Of a stretch of 60,000 nt of DNA, positions 36,735 to 49,800 are shown piece by piece; within the stretch, counting starts at the first letter, position 1, and the number at the start of each line of letters is the position of its first letter. The stretch covers positions 24,430,001-24,490,000 of the forward strand of contig NC_079883.1 of the NCBI RefSeq assembly GCF_029227915.1. Direction: 5' to 3'. The translations under genes and the position numbers were made by a program. This DNA comes from Hydractinia symbiolongicarpus (lineage: Eukaryota > Cnidaria > Hydrozoa > Anthoathecata > Hydractiniidae). The notes below the pieces were generated by a model that saw only the letters and a list, made by a program, of their open reading frames with translations, was not told the origin of the DNA and did not search any database.

Positions 36735-37499
36735 GCATGGTATTTACGTCACATCGCGTGTGCGGTATCTGCGTGTTTATGTTTTGACTCGATCAGTCGC
36801 TCGAAAAGAGACACGTGTGTGCTCACAGAGAACAATATCTACACCTCCAAAAGAAAACTGCGGATTCAGAGCATTTAAAGATATTATCAAAAAGACGCAC
36901 AATTAACCGTGCGTGTTTATTTTTAAAACACGACGTGATAGTTCTCAATCATTACGTCACATGACCGGACAGAATGTTGTGTACATATGTAATCGAGTTA
37001 ATAATTTACAGCGAGTTTATTTATTGTGGTTTTGTAATTTGATTGTGGAAAGTTTTTCAAGCATTTACTAAGAGTTTTTACAACTAATTTATAACGATGG
37101 ATGCACAAAATATTTTTTTAATTTGTACTTTAATACGTTTTATTCAAGTGAAGGCCTTATAAGTTTTTGTTAACTACTGACCATAAAACTTCTGTGTTTT
37201 TTAAAATTTAAATTTAGATCAAGCTAACTTCTTTTAATACCTTAACCTTGTTTCCAGTTTTTTTAGTATTTTTATAGCTACGTGCACATCGTGATTTTTT
37301 ATATCAAAAAACCGAAAAATTTGATTTGAATTTATTTCTCACCATATAAAATGTATATTTGGGTTATATAATTTTAAACCTCGTTTCCAGGGCTCTTTGT
37401 TTCTTCTTTTATTGGTGAAACAAGAGACAAAGGACTCTGGGAAGGTTTTTTTTTGTTGATTTTCTGTTGATTGATTTATCTGTTTCACGTTGATGATGT

Positions 37500-37505
37500 A
37501 ATAAA
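37500..37505 (+). terminator. Candidate poly(A) signal of the full-length WDR62-like transcript
   Basis: AATAAA about 765 bases past the TAA at 36732-36734. It is the first canonical hexamer on this strand that I found. Confidence 0.45.
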
Positions 37506-38944
37506 ATTTTTATCAGTAAACACTACTTGCCATGCGCAAAAAAATTATTTCCAATGTTTTCTATTATGAAGAAGAATTTGTCTTGTTCAGCTACACCTAG
37601 ACTGCTCAACCTTAAAATGACGCTCAGGATAATTTCAACACTGCTTGCTGAAAAAAATATTAGAGTAAAAGCAAGAACAGCGACTCCCTTTGTTCAATCT
37701 TTTTTTTAATGTTTTATTCAATTCATATCATAAATATATTCAACCACAAAGTTAGGCTACAAAGTACCGTACTACCACGTGTAAACAGTGGATAAAATTT
37801 GATGAATTTTTTTACTCGTACGTCCTTTGATGACTTATTCCAGTATAGAATTCTGTGGACGTTTTGCAATGTTGAAATCATTTGTCTGCTTTATTTTTAA
37901 ATTTTTAAATGTAGACTGCCTTCAAGATTCAAAACAACATGGAACACTTGGACATCTCAGTGGATGGTAAAAAAAGAAGCGTAAAAGATCTCCAATTAAG
38001 AAGGACATGCAATCATGATGGTGACATCAAAATGTTGAATATTTGTCACCTTTGTCTGACAGTCAGATAAGGGGTGCATTTCAATTGGATCTTCAGAGCA
38101 TCTTCTAAAGTCAACATTATCAGAAAAAAGAAAAGCGCTGTTGGAATGAGGCTAACCCTGTTTGGTCTGGGGTTTTCCGAACATATTATGACCGGGCGGA
38201 ATCTTTTCATAGGCTTGTTCAAGTTGAATCAAACTTGCAACACTTAGAGCACGTCACAAAAGAAACAAAATAGCAGCAGTAAATTTTTGCTTGCGTCAGC
38301 ACATTTTCAGTGACAAAAGCTTGAAATTTTTTCAAAATTCTTTTTTACATAGATCGCATAAAAGTTGTCAAAAATTGATCGAAACTCCGGTGTTTTACGA
38401 TTTTCGGGTACAATCCGAAAACATCGGATTAACACGTGTCCAAAATATGCAAACTGATTGATGAAACAAGTTTTGTTGTAAGTTTCAAGTTCTAAAGATA
38501 ATCCTAACAAGAGTTACATAGAGTTAGGTGTAGTTTCGAGTAATATAGCCAATATGAAAGCTTCTAAAAAAAGTTTTTCCAGCTAAAATAAACTTCTTGG
38601 AATCACAAAACATTTTTTCATGAAATTCGCCGCAGTACGATTCTGCTCGCGAAAAGTATCTATCCATATTGTTAACGGCCAGGCCAAAAGGAACAAGTGC
38701 CAAATACGCAGAGGCCATATTCCACTTTTTCAAATTAGATCCACTTAATAATTGTGTAGCGAAAATCACAAAAGAAAAGATATAAATAGAAGGAATGGGG
38801 ATTCCTTTTTTGCCCAAATTTTCTGGAAATATAGAAATGATTGAGCTGTTAAAAAAAGTTGCTTTTTACATAGTTTATTTTTATGAAAAAGCCAAATATT
38901 TTCATCTTCAATTTTTTAAGGTTAAAAAACCTTATTTTTGCTTT

Positions 38945-39147
38945 AAATTTCGAATAACAGGGGGAGTATTGGGTCAAGAGCGTTAGGAAACAGCTTCGAA
39001 TAACTAAAATTTCGAGCAACTGAAGTTCGACTAACTGAGGGAAATTTTAGTTGGATTCTGTTAAAAAGTCCAGGGGGAAATGAAATCTCTTCGAATAACC
39101 GAAAATTTTAAATAAGTGCAGTTTCGAATAACCAGGAGTCAACTGTA
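38945..39147. repeat. TTCGAATAAC repeats; possible pogo/Tigger-type transposon end
   Basis: Four copies of TTCGAATAAC-type words lie within 200 bases. On the minus strand the block starts TA then CAGTTGACTCCTGGTTATTC (near 39145), which resembles the CAGT-beginning, TA-flanked ends of pogo/Tigger elements. The opposite terminus was not found. Confidence 0.35.
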
Positions 39148-40846
39148 CCATATACTCTCCAAAAAGGAAAACCGAAGAAGGTTGATGCTCCGTAATAACA
39201 GGTCAAGGGTCAACAGACCCCAGGGATGAATACTCATGTCGAAAAATTTGATTTTAAAATGGTTGCTTTTTTCATATTGCGGTTCGTTCTTTGTTTTGAT
39301 TATGGAAAATCATGCAATTGACGTAATTTGGAAATTGGGGTAGACGAATGAATCATATTTAATAATTGCTGAACTTCTCAACAACTCCCATAAAATGTTT
39401 ATTAATTTGAGTGGATAAACTTTTATCTAGCAAATGTGTTAGAGCTTAAATGATGGTCAATGATGATGCCGTGCAGATGAAAGAGCAATGCCTGGCATTA
39501 TTAATGTGGCACGTGTTGGAATTATTTCTAAAACTCGCCTAGCCTTATGCTAAATATATAAGGTTAATCTCCTTCTGTTTATAAACAATTCTTTAATTAT
39601 GAGTTTTCCTTTCTCTCTGTCTTTCTCTTGCATTGAACTTTAAAGCTACCACAATCTATAGCTAGCTATATCCGTAAGGTTTCAAGCCTTTTTAGTTTGC
39701 AGACGTAGAATAAGCAAGTGACAAACTACATGGAATTAAAGCCTAATGTTACATGCAGTATAGCTAGCTAGGTAAAAAGCCTGAGCGTGATTTTTTCTAA
39801 GTAAGTAACCTCTTTCTTTTGCTATTATTTGACATGCGAAAAGATTATTAAGTTTGCTCAAGAGAGGTTTTTTTGTGGATTTCTTATTGGGGAAGCATTG
39901 TCAGCTTATTTAAGCAAACTGTCATTTCCTTAGCTTAGATGGGTATAAAAATAGAATTTTTTAAATGTAAAATTTTTAATTTGAAATTATATTTGAAGTA
40001 TGTTTATTTGCATACGCTTAATAACTTTATGATTGTGAATAAATGCAATCTCTTTATAAAACATATGGATGGAGTCATGTGTTATAACTTGATAAGGGCT
40101 TGAATAGAACAATTATGGCTAGCTACCTTTTTATTTTTTGGATTAAGAAAAAATGTCACAGTAGTCTCAGCATGTTCAAACTAAACAATTGTTGAGCCAG
40201 GCTAGGAACACAAATTGGTTTTGAAATCCATTATTGTGAAAATATTTCAACAAAAACTTTGCTTTGATATGGCAGATAAAATTTATGGGGTTAAGAAAAT
40301 ATCAATTAAAAATATTCAATTTCGATATATATTTATATACATCCCTCTTAAATCCCTGTTAAAGCAATCGAAAAGTTGTGAAAAAATGTATAAAATGTGC
40401 ATACATTCTCATGCGTATATCAAATTAATTCAAATAAAATATCATTATTTAAAAAGTCATGCTCATTTCATATAAAGTGCTAACAATATGTGCAAGGAAA
40501 TGAACCAAGAATAGCCTTGCTCCATTTAGTGTCTGCAACTTTTTATTCCTAGATTTATATGAATTATGTCTGTATTTGTAGACAATGAGACAATGTTTTG
40601 AAGAAATTGACACTAAAGTTGTTATTATTAATATGTTATTATATATATGCAGAATATTTTAAGTAAGAAAGCTGTCAAACTAAGTCTTTTAAAGCTACCA
40701 ACAACTCTTTTCCACAAATGTATGGCTATAAAAATGCAATTATATGTTTTACTAGAAAGCACATTCTAACGTAAAGCTGAAGCTGTTTTCACTTTTTAGC
40801 CAAATGTCTACCTGATATGTCATTTTAACGAATCCAAAATATATAT

Positions 40847-41182
40847 GGCGCCGTAGATTAGTGGTTATAGCTCTCGTACTCTGTGCGGGAGACCGGGGTG
40901 CGATTCCTCTTGACGGCGATTCAACATGGGCGAGTGAATGTTACCATAGCCCCGGGTTAACCCAAGCCATGTGAGGGAAATTGAGAAGATGGCACACTGT
41001 GTGGGCCGTTGGATGTTGCCGGGAGTTGTCTAGTAAAGCGCGGGCCCTAATTGGGTCTGCGTCGCTCAAAATGAGCATTAAATACTCTAGGACTCTCCAT
41101 CTAAGCCATGGCCCCTCCTGGAAATAATAGACAGGGTATATCCCTCGATATTTGTGAGGCTAGCCATGTAAAATATGCACAT
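40847..41182 (+). repeat. tRNA-derived SINE, copy 1
   Basis: About 336 bp. It starts GGCGCCGTAGATTAGTGG, with an A-box-like TAGATTAGTGG (40854-40864) and a B box GGTGCGATTCC (40897-40907), followed by a non-tRNA body and TACTCTAGGACTC near 41090. It ends at AAATATGCACAT next to an ATCT/TATA microsatellite (41183-41217). About 80% identical by eye to the copy at 42141-42462, which makes it a dispersed family. Confidence 0.85.
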
Positions 41183-42140
41183 CTATCTATCTATATATAC
41201 ATTATATATATATATAATTCAAAAACCTATTCAGAATTTTTTCAGCATGCCACTTGCTTAAAGGGTGTAAAATGCATGTATGACAATAAATTTACTGCTA
41301 GTGCAGCTAGATCCTTTTTATAACATGTGTCCCGTAGCAATAATCCTGTATTATATGGTCAACTTTCTTTGTTATTTGAAAAAAATGTAGCTTGCCCATC
41401 TATGTAGATGCAACAAACCAAGATCAAAATTCCCAACAAGATTGGCTGCAAAGAAAGTCTACCTTTATATCTTCTTTAGAGTAGGGCAGAGACATTATGC
41501 AAAATAAAATAATTTTTACAAAACAGTCACACTTAAAAGCAAATTCTACAGGCGAATACTTGTTAGTACTTAATAGAAAGTTTTAAAACAATGGATTCAA
41601 AGTAATGTAAAGAAAGTAATCTTTTCAAACTGGAAAAGTATTATATATACACTGGTTAAGTAGTAGCAAATACACTCGCCATGCGTCACTGATACCATTA
41701 TAACAATATAAATGTTTTGTGAGAGGAGAGAAATTTATAAATTTTACTATTCGTTTTACAAACATGATTCGTATACAAGTAATTTGAACAAAATTTAAAA
41801 AATAGGCATAAAGTTTCATGGAAGAAAGCTTTGTTTCATTTCTAAACAGCTTTTTTGGGTTTTTTTTCTTTTTTGGCGAAACAAAAACTTGTTAGAATTT
41901 TATATTCTGTATGTGCAAAAACTGTTAAACTGGCTCATTTGAAAAAATTAAATCTTTTTTGCAAATAAAGTTGTACATCAAATTATTACAATTATTTTAA
42001 CAAGAAATACAGGATTTTTTTTTTGTCAAATTTGTTAAAGACCAGCTAATAAGAAAAGTCTGGTATCAGTTTGTTGAATAAAATTGTGGTGGTAAGATTA
42101 ACCAGAGCAAAGTATCGGGTTGTGCTGTCTAATTAACTTA
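41183..42140. other. Intergenic DNA between the two SINE copies
   Basis: AT-rich sequence with an ATCT/TATA microsatellite at its start and several T runs. No gene or element is recognised. Confidence 0.5.
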
Positions 42141-42462
42141 CGTCGTAGCTTAGTGGTTTAAGCTCTGTTACTTTGTGCAGGAGACTGGGATTCGATTCCC
42201 CTTGGCTGCTATTTAATATGGGCGAGTGAATGGTACCATAGCCCAGCCATGTGAGAAAAATCGGGAAGATGGCACAATGTGTTGGCTGTTGGATTGCAGG
42301 GAGCTGACTGGTAGAATGCGGACCCTAATTTGGTGTGCGTAGCTCAAAATGAGCATTAAATACTCTAGGACTCCCCTTCTAAGCCATGACCCCTTCTGGA
42401 AATAATAGACAGGGTATATCCGTCGATATTTGTGAGGCTAGGCATGTAAAATATGCACATTT
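42141..42462 (+). repeat. tRNA-derived SINE, copy 2
   Basis: The A box TAGCTTAGTGG (42146-42156) fits the consensus exactly and the B box is GATTCGATTCC (42189-42199). The body matches copy 1 (GGCGAGTGAATG, TACTCTAGGACTC, ATATTTGTGAGGCTA) but lacks about ten bases present there near the CCCCGGGTTAACCC block. Both copies have the same orientation and lie 1.3 kb apart. Confidence 0.85.
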
Positions 42463-42810
42463 AACGTCTTAATGACCATACGTCATAGAAAACTATAGTA
42501 TTTTTTACTGAAAAAACAAAACAAATTCTATTTTTTTTGCTAGTCCAATAAGAACATTAAGTATTTTATACGAATCTAGGTGTGAGTCAGACTTGCAGAG
42601 GAATGGCAAACTAATGTGTTTGTTGCTACAGGTTTTCCTAATTAGAAATATATTTTTGGTATTTTTTTATAGAAATAGTAAAAAATAAAGAAATAGTAAA
42701 AATTATGTTTTCATCGTAAGTATAATATTTTATTGTTATTTAATTTATTCTATCTATTTAAAAAATTATTTTCACAGTTTACAATGTATAAATTTCATTT
42801 TTCGTAGCTG
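42463..42810. other. Upstream region of the paracaspase gene
   Basis: About 350 bases of AT-rich DNA before the ATG at 42811. TAG at 42805-42807 is in frame upstream, which sets the start, unless TTCGTAG there is instead a splice acceptor joining a 5' untranslated exon. No promoter motif can be fixed. Confidence 0.4.
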
Positions 42811-45800
42811 ATGGCATATGTTCATTTGGATGGCCCAGAAAAGCCATGCTTCGAGAAAACCCTGACAAGGTAAAAATATTGCATTGGCATATTCAATACA
42901 TCTTTATTATAATACCTGTATTTCACAACTGTGTTGGAAAAAAAATAAAAAATGGAAATTTCAGTTGCTCTATATATTTTAGGCAAAGTGGAGCATTTCT
43001 TTGTTTGAGCATCGCAAGGATGTTTTCTAGTCATTGTGGAAGGCATTACAGCCATATTTCAGCTTCGTAGGGAAATATTCCTATCATTTTAGAACAAAAT
43101 ATGGTGGCTTTTACAAAATTATAATTTATGTGTAAAAAGTTAATTGGTTTTTAATTTGTTTAACATTGTTTCAAACTGCTTTCAAAAATCCTCATAACAT
43201 CTTTACATTGTATCACAAATAATATTTTGACAATTGTATTAAATCGTTTCATTTTTCGTAGTCTGTTATAAAATTGTTTTGTAAAAAATATGAAACATTT
43301 GATTTATTTTACGATACCTTTTATGATATGATGCAAAAAAAATAATAAAGTGATTTCCATACAATGAACAATGTTTCATTTCATATCAAAAATGATTCAC
43401 TTAATGAATAACTATCAAGTGGCACATAATAAGAAAAGTACCTGTATCAATAGGCCAAAATTTCTACTTTGTTAGCATCTGGGTCAATAAAACAATAAGA
43501 TCCTAATTTGCAAAGGTCTGCGTGAACATTGACTAATTTGCAGCATTTGTTACTTTACATCCTTTCTAATTAAAATTTGTGCCTGTTAGAAAAAAAAGTA
43601 TGCCATATATTATTGTCCACTTTGCTAACACGTTGGTATTACTTAATTTCAAATTTTAATTTTATCATATCTATGTGAAAATAAATAATAATAATAATGC
43701 GTAAACACTTGGGTGGACCATTTTGATTACGCTACAGGATGCCCACCCTCATACAAAATAGACAATCTCATACAAAATGACAAATCTCCTATCTCCTACA
43801 ATCACATACAAAACTACCTGAAAATATAATTTCTCATACAAACTCCTACGTTTTTAGATTCCAATGTCTTGACTCATCATGTTTTATTGTTAATCCAATA
43901 TTTTAATGTCAGGGAAATTCTTGGGAAAATCAAGGAAATTAGTCTCTGGCACTTGGCAGAAACCCTGATATTTATTTAATGTAATTCGAAATACTTTTCA
44001 TCCATTCTTTCCTTTTTTACATGAATCATGTATGTACAAAATTAGCAACTTTTAAAGTGAAAGTTTGAAAAGAGTTTCCTACAATCTCCTACTTTTTTTG
44101 TTACTTTTTTATCAATTTGACCAATGAACCGGAATTTACCTACAATCTCCTACAAATGAGAGATATAATTATGGTGGGCACTCTGTGCTTGTTGCATAGC
44201 TTTTCCTTGAGCTTGTAGGATTGGTCAGTAAAACCTTTTTTTAGAAATAATAAAGAATGACATTACAAAGAAACATTTTAACTTACATAACAATAAAAAA
44301 ATTACCATACCCTAAAGTTGTGTTTGACAAAATTTTGTATTTACCATTTTTTGATAAACTATAGCTAATATTAGTGGAATTATTGCTGCACTATACTTTT
44401 TAGTTTCAATGTTGTTTGCATATTTTTTTGGTTTAGGGATCTCTGTCATGATGTAATCGAGCAGTTATGTCTCATGTTAAATCCCATACTGCAAACAAAA
44501 GATTACAGATCTTTAGCCGGAAAAATGGGCATGAATTTCTGGTTTGTCAAAAATTTAGATAGAAAAGAGAACCCTACTGAGGAATTACTCCAAAACTGGC
44601 TGTCTGGTGAAGGTTCAAAATTTGTGACAGATTTGATTGATCTTTTAAAGCAGATTAAACGTTATGATGCAGTTAATCTACTCCAAGAACATGAGTACAC
44701 AGGTAAATAAATTTTGTTGTGCTGCTGTTTGTGTGTTCCTCAAGTGCGTGTATGGTTATGGTAATGATTGCTGATAACCAAAGACCGAAAATTTAACATC
44801 TATGTTTACTGTATGTAATACAGAATATAAGAAGTGACATTAATAAGATTCTTAGAACACGCATAGCAAAAATTATTCATGAAGTACAGATTGACCAACT
44901 ATCCAAAGTGAATGCAAAGCTGACTGGTTTTGGTCGATTTGGAGTGTTTTGTCTTGTTTAATAAACAAGTTGCATAGTAAAACAAGCAATAATCACCACA
45001 CTTTACAACGCATCAGGGGTTCGATGGCCATTTTCACGCACACAAGTCCTAGTATGATATGTTCAAATAAATAACATGGTACGATCATATCGTACAATCA
45101 AAACTTACCCCAAGGGGGAAGTCAATTATCAGAGAATAGAAATAATGGCAAAGACGCAATATTTCTATTGGGAATTGGCTTGTTCCTACGGAACAACAGA
45201 ATTCTTTCAATTCCAAATCAAAATTAGTATTAGCGGAGGAGAGTATAGAAAGGTTCTCCAAAGTAATTTTTGGAGAAAATTATATGCTCTAAAACTGTAA
45301 ACATTGTTTCTGAATTTTTGTTGTTAATTTTCTTTGATACATCTATTGGTTTTGCAATTAATTTTATTTACCTTGTAGTTAAACAGAGATTGCAGAGGCC
45401 AGCATCTACAATGTCTGGCAGTTCCACAAAAGAACCATGTGAGAACGAATCTTCAGACGCATCACCTTATTGTATTAGTGGTATGTGATCTAATGAAATT
45501 CACTGTTCTACTTTTAGCTTTTTGTGTTTTGTTTTACGTAACCTTTAAAAATTTTTAGATGATGATGGATCACGATACCCAAGATTCAATGATTTTGGAA
45601 GCAGTGTGCCGTCATATGTTGGTATAATGTTGAAAATTATTTGTTACTTTATTGTGTTTAATGATATTGTAAATTCTAACTTCTATGGCAATAATATGGT
45701 CTAGAATAAATCAATGCTATAAAGCCTCTTGGTCACAACCTCCTGTCATGTTGTTTCCAGTCTAGACTTTTTATTTCTTAGCAACAATTAACAACAATTC

Positions 45801-46865
45801 TGAAACCTTATTTATGCATTTTTTAGAGCCACCTGCATCTTATGTCAGCAGCAATCCATCTGACAGTTCAACAGTGTGTGCTGATGGATATGACACAGGT
45901 AAAAAGCTTTTGATTTGTTCAGAACTTTACTTTAAAAAACATAAAGTTTTGAAAATGCATCACAGTTATCATTTATACGCTATGTATATAAAAAAAATAA
46001 TTTCTAGATGAAGAACTTAACCGTAAGATGGAAGCTATGGGTGCTGGCCCGTGTGAGACAACAGATGGTATTCAAATGTTAATTCATTAAACCTTCGGTA
46101 AAATGTATAGATATCTTACAAAGTTACTTGTTTTTTTAGACTCAACATGTCACCCTGTGTACCAGTTTCGAAAGCGAGAAGGATCAAATGCGTCAACTTC
46201 AACAGGTGGCTCAGGTGAGTCTTGCTTCGACTTAAATCCTTATCTTGAAGGGACTCTTAGCTGAAAAAGAATGATATTGAATGTATACTTAAAACATCTT
46301 CTGATCGTTTAAGCGCATACACTTCAAACATATGAAGAATTACCATCTTACATGTCTAGGGTGGTTTAAGTTTTTCAGTATTTTGTCTGTTATTTAGTCC
46401 AATGTTGTTTTGATGTTTAACAGATTTTTAACTACTTCAGCATACACAAGCACCTCCACGAAATCAGGTAGTGTTTCTGTTGATACTGGCATGCAAACAG
46501 ATGCAATCTCAGGTAGTTTTTGAGTTACAACATCCCAACCCTTCAATTGATTCCTCTAAAATGTTGTTTACGTGAGAGAAGTTAGCTCAAGCTAGCCTGA
46601 TATTTATGATTTAAAGTGCAAGCAAATTAGTTAATCCAAGTTTGGTAGAGGTTGATGTATGAAAATGATTCATTCATCAATAATACATTTTTCTACTTAG
46701 TGCACAGCGTGGATGTTCATCCCAGACCTCCAATTTGTAAGTGATGGAATCCTTTTTCTCTACAACTTGTTTATGTAAAGCTTCTAATTTGTTGAAGTTA
46801 TTTTTTAGTGACATCTCCTATGGCAGCTGATCCAGCTCCAACGTTTATTCAGCCGCCCATCGTAG
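42811..46865 (+). other. MALT1: Exons 1-10 of the paracaspase: death domain and linker
   Basis: Exons: 42811-42869 and 44437-44702 (death domain); 45379-45480, 45559-45621, 45827-45898, 46008-46067, 46140-46214, 46441-46512, 46701-46736, 46809-46865 (linker). The eight linker exons are 36 to 102 bases long and all begin and end in phase 1, so any can be skipped without a frame change. Exon 46441-46512 also has an internal phase-1 donor after 46467. Content is Ser, Thr, Pro and acidic, with no fold recognised. Confidence 0.85.
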
Positions 46866-49800
46866 GTAAGTATTGTTAGCCTATGATATAACAATATGGA
46901 TTGAGTTACACTTTTTTGTTATAAAAAAACATATTGTAAAACCGTAATTTCACATTTGTTTTATCCTTAAAAGGAATGCATGCCTATTTTGTAGAAATTG
47001 GGGTAGAGGATAAGAAACTTTTGGCACAACACGCCCCCTCCCCCTCCTTTCCTCCCTCCCCCCTCCCCCCCATACCCTCCTCCCGTGTGTGTAAATGAAT
47101 AAAGTACTAATCAACTCCGATGTCTTATGTACTGCTATTCTTAAGTGTCCATCAGTATGTAGCCTCTATTTCAAACTCACCCTATGTTTGTAGAAAAAGG
47201 GTTACGGAGATTTCGATTTCTTATTTCTTACAGCAAGTGATAAATTGGCATTGCTTATTGGGAACAGGAATTACAAGAAACTGGAAGAAGAGGAGTTGAA
47301 ATTCCCTCACAAAGATGTCTTTGATCTCAGTCGTGAATTGAGTGATCTAGGATTCAAGGTTTTATCGCTGGTCGATCTCACCTTAACGGAAATGCGAACG
47401 GTGATGCTCGCTTTTTGCAAGCTTTTAGGCCCTGGAGTGTTCGCGGTGTTCTATTTTGCTGGTCATGGTTACGAGGAAAATGGAGAGAATTACCTCATGC
47501 CTATCGATGCGTCGCCTGCAAGATCATCGCATGAATTTATTGCTGCACAAGAAATTCTTGTGGTAAGTGAATGTTCGCACTAGCAACACCTCTTCCTGTC
47601 ATGCAGTAGTTTAGTCCATACTATCTTTTCACATCTTTCATGCAAATAGTTTTGTAACAATCTCAGCTGAGTGAATTTACTTAATTTTTAGGAGATGCAG
47701 CTCCGACAAACAGCTTTAAACCTGCAGATAATTGACGCGTGTAGAGTCAAAGGGTAAGTTTAACAATAAATTCACTTCGCAGCGAAACGGAGAACTAGAA
47801 CTTCTGAAACCTGCTTATAGTTGATACACCCTTTGTACGAAATAAATGTTGAAACCATCTGAACGATGTTTCATTGTGGAGTAGAAACAACCTTTTTCTC
47901 CGCTGTTTTGTGTGTTGACTCTCCAGTATATGAATTGATTTATAACACCTCTCTTTTTGAACTCAATATCTTACTTCGTGTTAGAGAATACATCGCTTAG
48001 TATTACAGAATACCTCACTTCTTGTCCTAGAATACCTCACTTTGTACAGAATACCTCATTTAGTACCACCTCACATTGTCACAGAATACCTCCATTGTCA
48101 CAGAATGCCTCACATTGTCGCAGAATACCTCACATTGTCACAGAATACCTCACATTGTCACATTATACCTCACATTGTTACAGAATACTTAACGCCGTCA
48201 CAGAATACCTCACTTTGTAATAAGCTTTGTATTAATATAATTTTTTGTAGTATAACTGGTGAAGGCAAAACCGGTGGTGGTGGCTTACGAAAAGGGGCTC
48301 TTGGCAATACTATAATCGCCTACTCGTGGTATGTATATTTGTGTAACAGTTTATTCGCCATTTTACGACTATGACTGAAAGAATCCTTCAAAATTTGTGT
48401 TTTTGTGATGATCGTTTCTGCTCTTGATTTTGTTTTGTCGTTGGTCCTGGTAATATTTTTTATTGTGTTAAGCCATGCTTTATTATCATCGCGTTTATTT
48501 TTTAGTCTTCAAGTTATCCTTATTTTTTAGCCAATCTCAGATGCCAGCGTTTGAGAGCCAGATGCAAACAAACGGCGTCTACATGACGGAACTGTTGAAG
48601 AAGATCAAAGAGGATCGAAGGATAGAACATATCCTTATGGATGTTAATTGTGGTAAAAAAGTGTCCTTGTTTATACACAAAAGAATTTTGCAGATCAGAT
48701 TGTATATCTACCACTACGACCGTAATTCTCGCCAATCTAGATTTACCACACTATCGTCACTCTGGTTGAAGTATTTAAATCTATTTTTATTTTTCAGCTG
48801 TACATGGCAACCCACATGTAATACAGCGACCAGTGTTTGAATCCGACACCATAGGTGACTGCCGGTTGACGTGTAAAATTGATACACGTGCTAATTTTAA
48901 CTTATGGCATGACAGGTCCGACAAGTGGTGCGCAGCTACAAGTAAGATTTGATTGATTTATTGATTGCTGTGTTATGTTGATTGCTGTATGTAATGTTTT
49001 CACATCTAGATAATTTTTTATGTAAGAGGAATGTTTGATTTTTCTTTTTCATTTAGAAAAGGAAAAATTCCCTTTACTTGTATTTTGTATTGTATTTGAG
49101 TTAAAGTTGATTAAATTTCTTATAGTGCCTCCGGATCCGCAAGTCTTCGAAAGAGAAGAGGAAAATCTAGTTTTTAAGTTGGAATATATTTCAAAATTCA
49201 GCAACATGTTGCAAGTCAATGTCCACGTGTGCAACAGAAATATAGTGCCTATACAAATACACGAAATTCAACTATTAAACGGAGCTGTAAGTCAGCCAAT
49301 TATTTATTTTTCAAATAGTCGAATTTCCAAACTAGGTGATTTTAGACGATGTTTTGTTAGTGAAACCGTCCAGTACAAACATCCACGTGAAAGAGGGCGC
49401 GACATTAAGACAATAAATTCAGTAGCGTTTCTTTATTTTACAACCTCTCTTGAAACTAAACCTTGTTATGAAAGTATCGTTTTTACTGCAATAAAACCAA
49501 CCGAACACTGAAAAGAATGTAATTCGAATCCTACACAAAAATAACAAGTACCACTTTAACACTAAATTAAAAGGGCTTTACCTTATCGTTAATGAAAAAG
49601 TTGGCAAAAATTTTAGTCAACAAAAATTTTAGTCGGCAAAAATTTAGTCACTTTTTGCCAATTTTTTTTTTACCGTTTAGGTAATAACTTTTTAAGTCAA
49701 AAAATCAGGGTCTATCATTCGCAAATGTTGAATATAAAATATAAAAAAAAATTAAGCCTACCGACATACCACTTGAAGTTACTAGAGCTCAATAAAACGT

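Larger units (their letters stand above)
36735..40846. other. 3' UTR of the WDR62-like gene and intergenic DNA
   Basis: The 3' UTR probably ends near AATAAA at 37500-37505. Beyond it no gene is recognised. A short block near 37917-37972 has an acceptor-like start and an open frame (NMEHLDISVDG) but no partner exon. A 97-codon minus-strand frame at 38524-38817 has no recognised motif. Repeated TTCGAATAAC words occur at 38945-39147 (separate entry). Confidence 0.5.

Noticed and set aside
38524-38817. 97-codon minus-strand frame with a hydrophobic start
   Set aside because: No family resemblance, no splice context and no nearby exon. It is at the edge of chance for AT-rich DNA and adjoins a repeat.
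40847-40920. Possible functional tRNA gene
   Set aside because: The A and B boxes belong to a dispersed SINE; the arms do not form a clean cloverleaf by eye and a second diverged copy has the same body.
42955-43070. Possible second exon of the paracaspase (acceptor TATTTTAG, open frame with CSH residues)
   Set aside because: In both usable phases it runs to a stop (TAG), while the exon at 44437 joins exon 1 in the right phase and gives a good death domain. It could at most be a poison exon.
47957-48374. Open frames of 87 and 110 codons with repeated HRIP/TEYL words
   Set aside because: They are translations of the 20-bp minisatellite in an intron.
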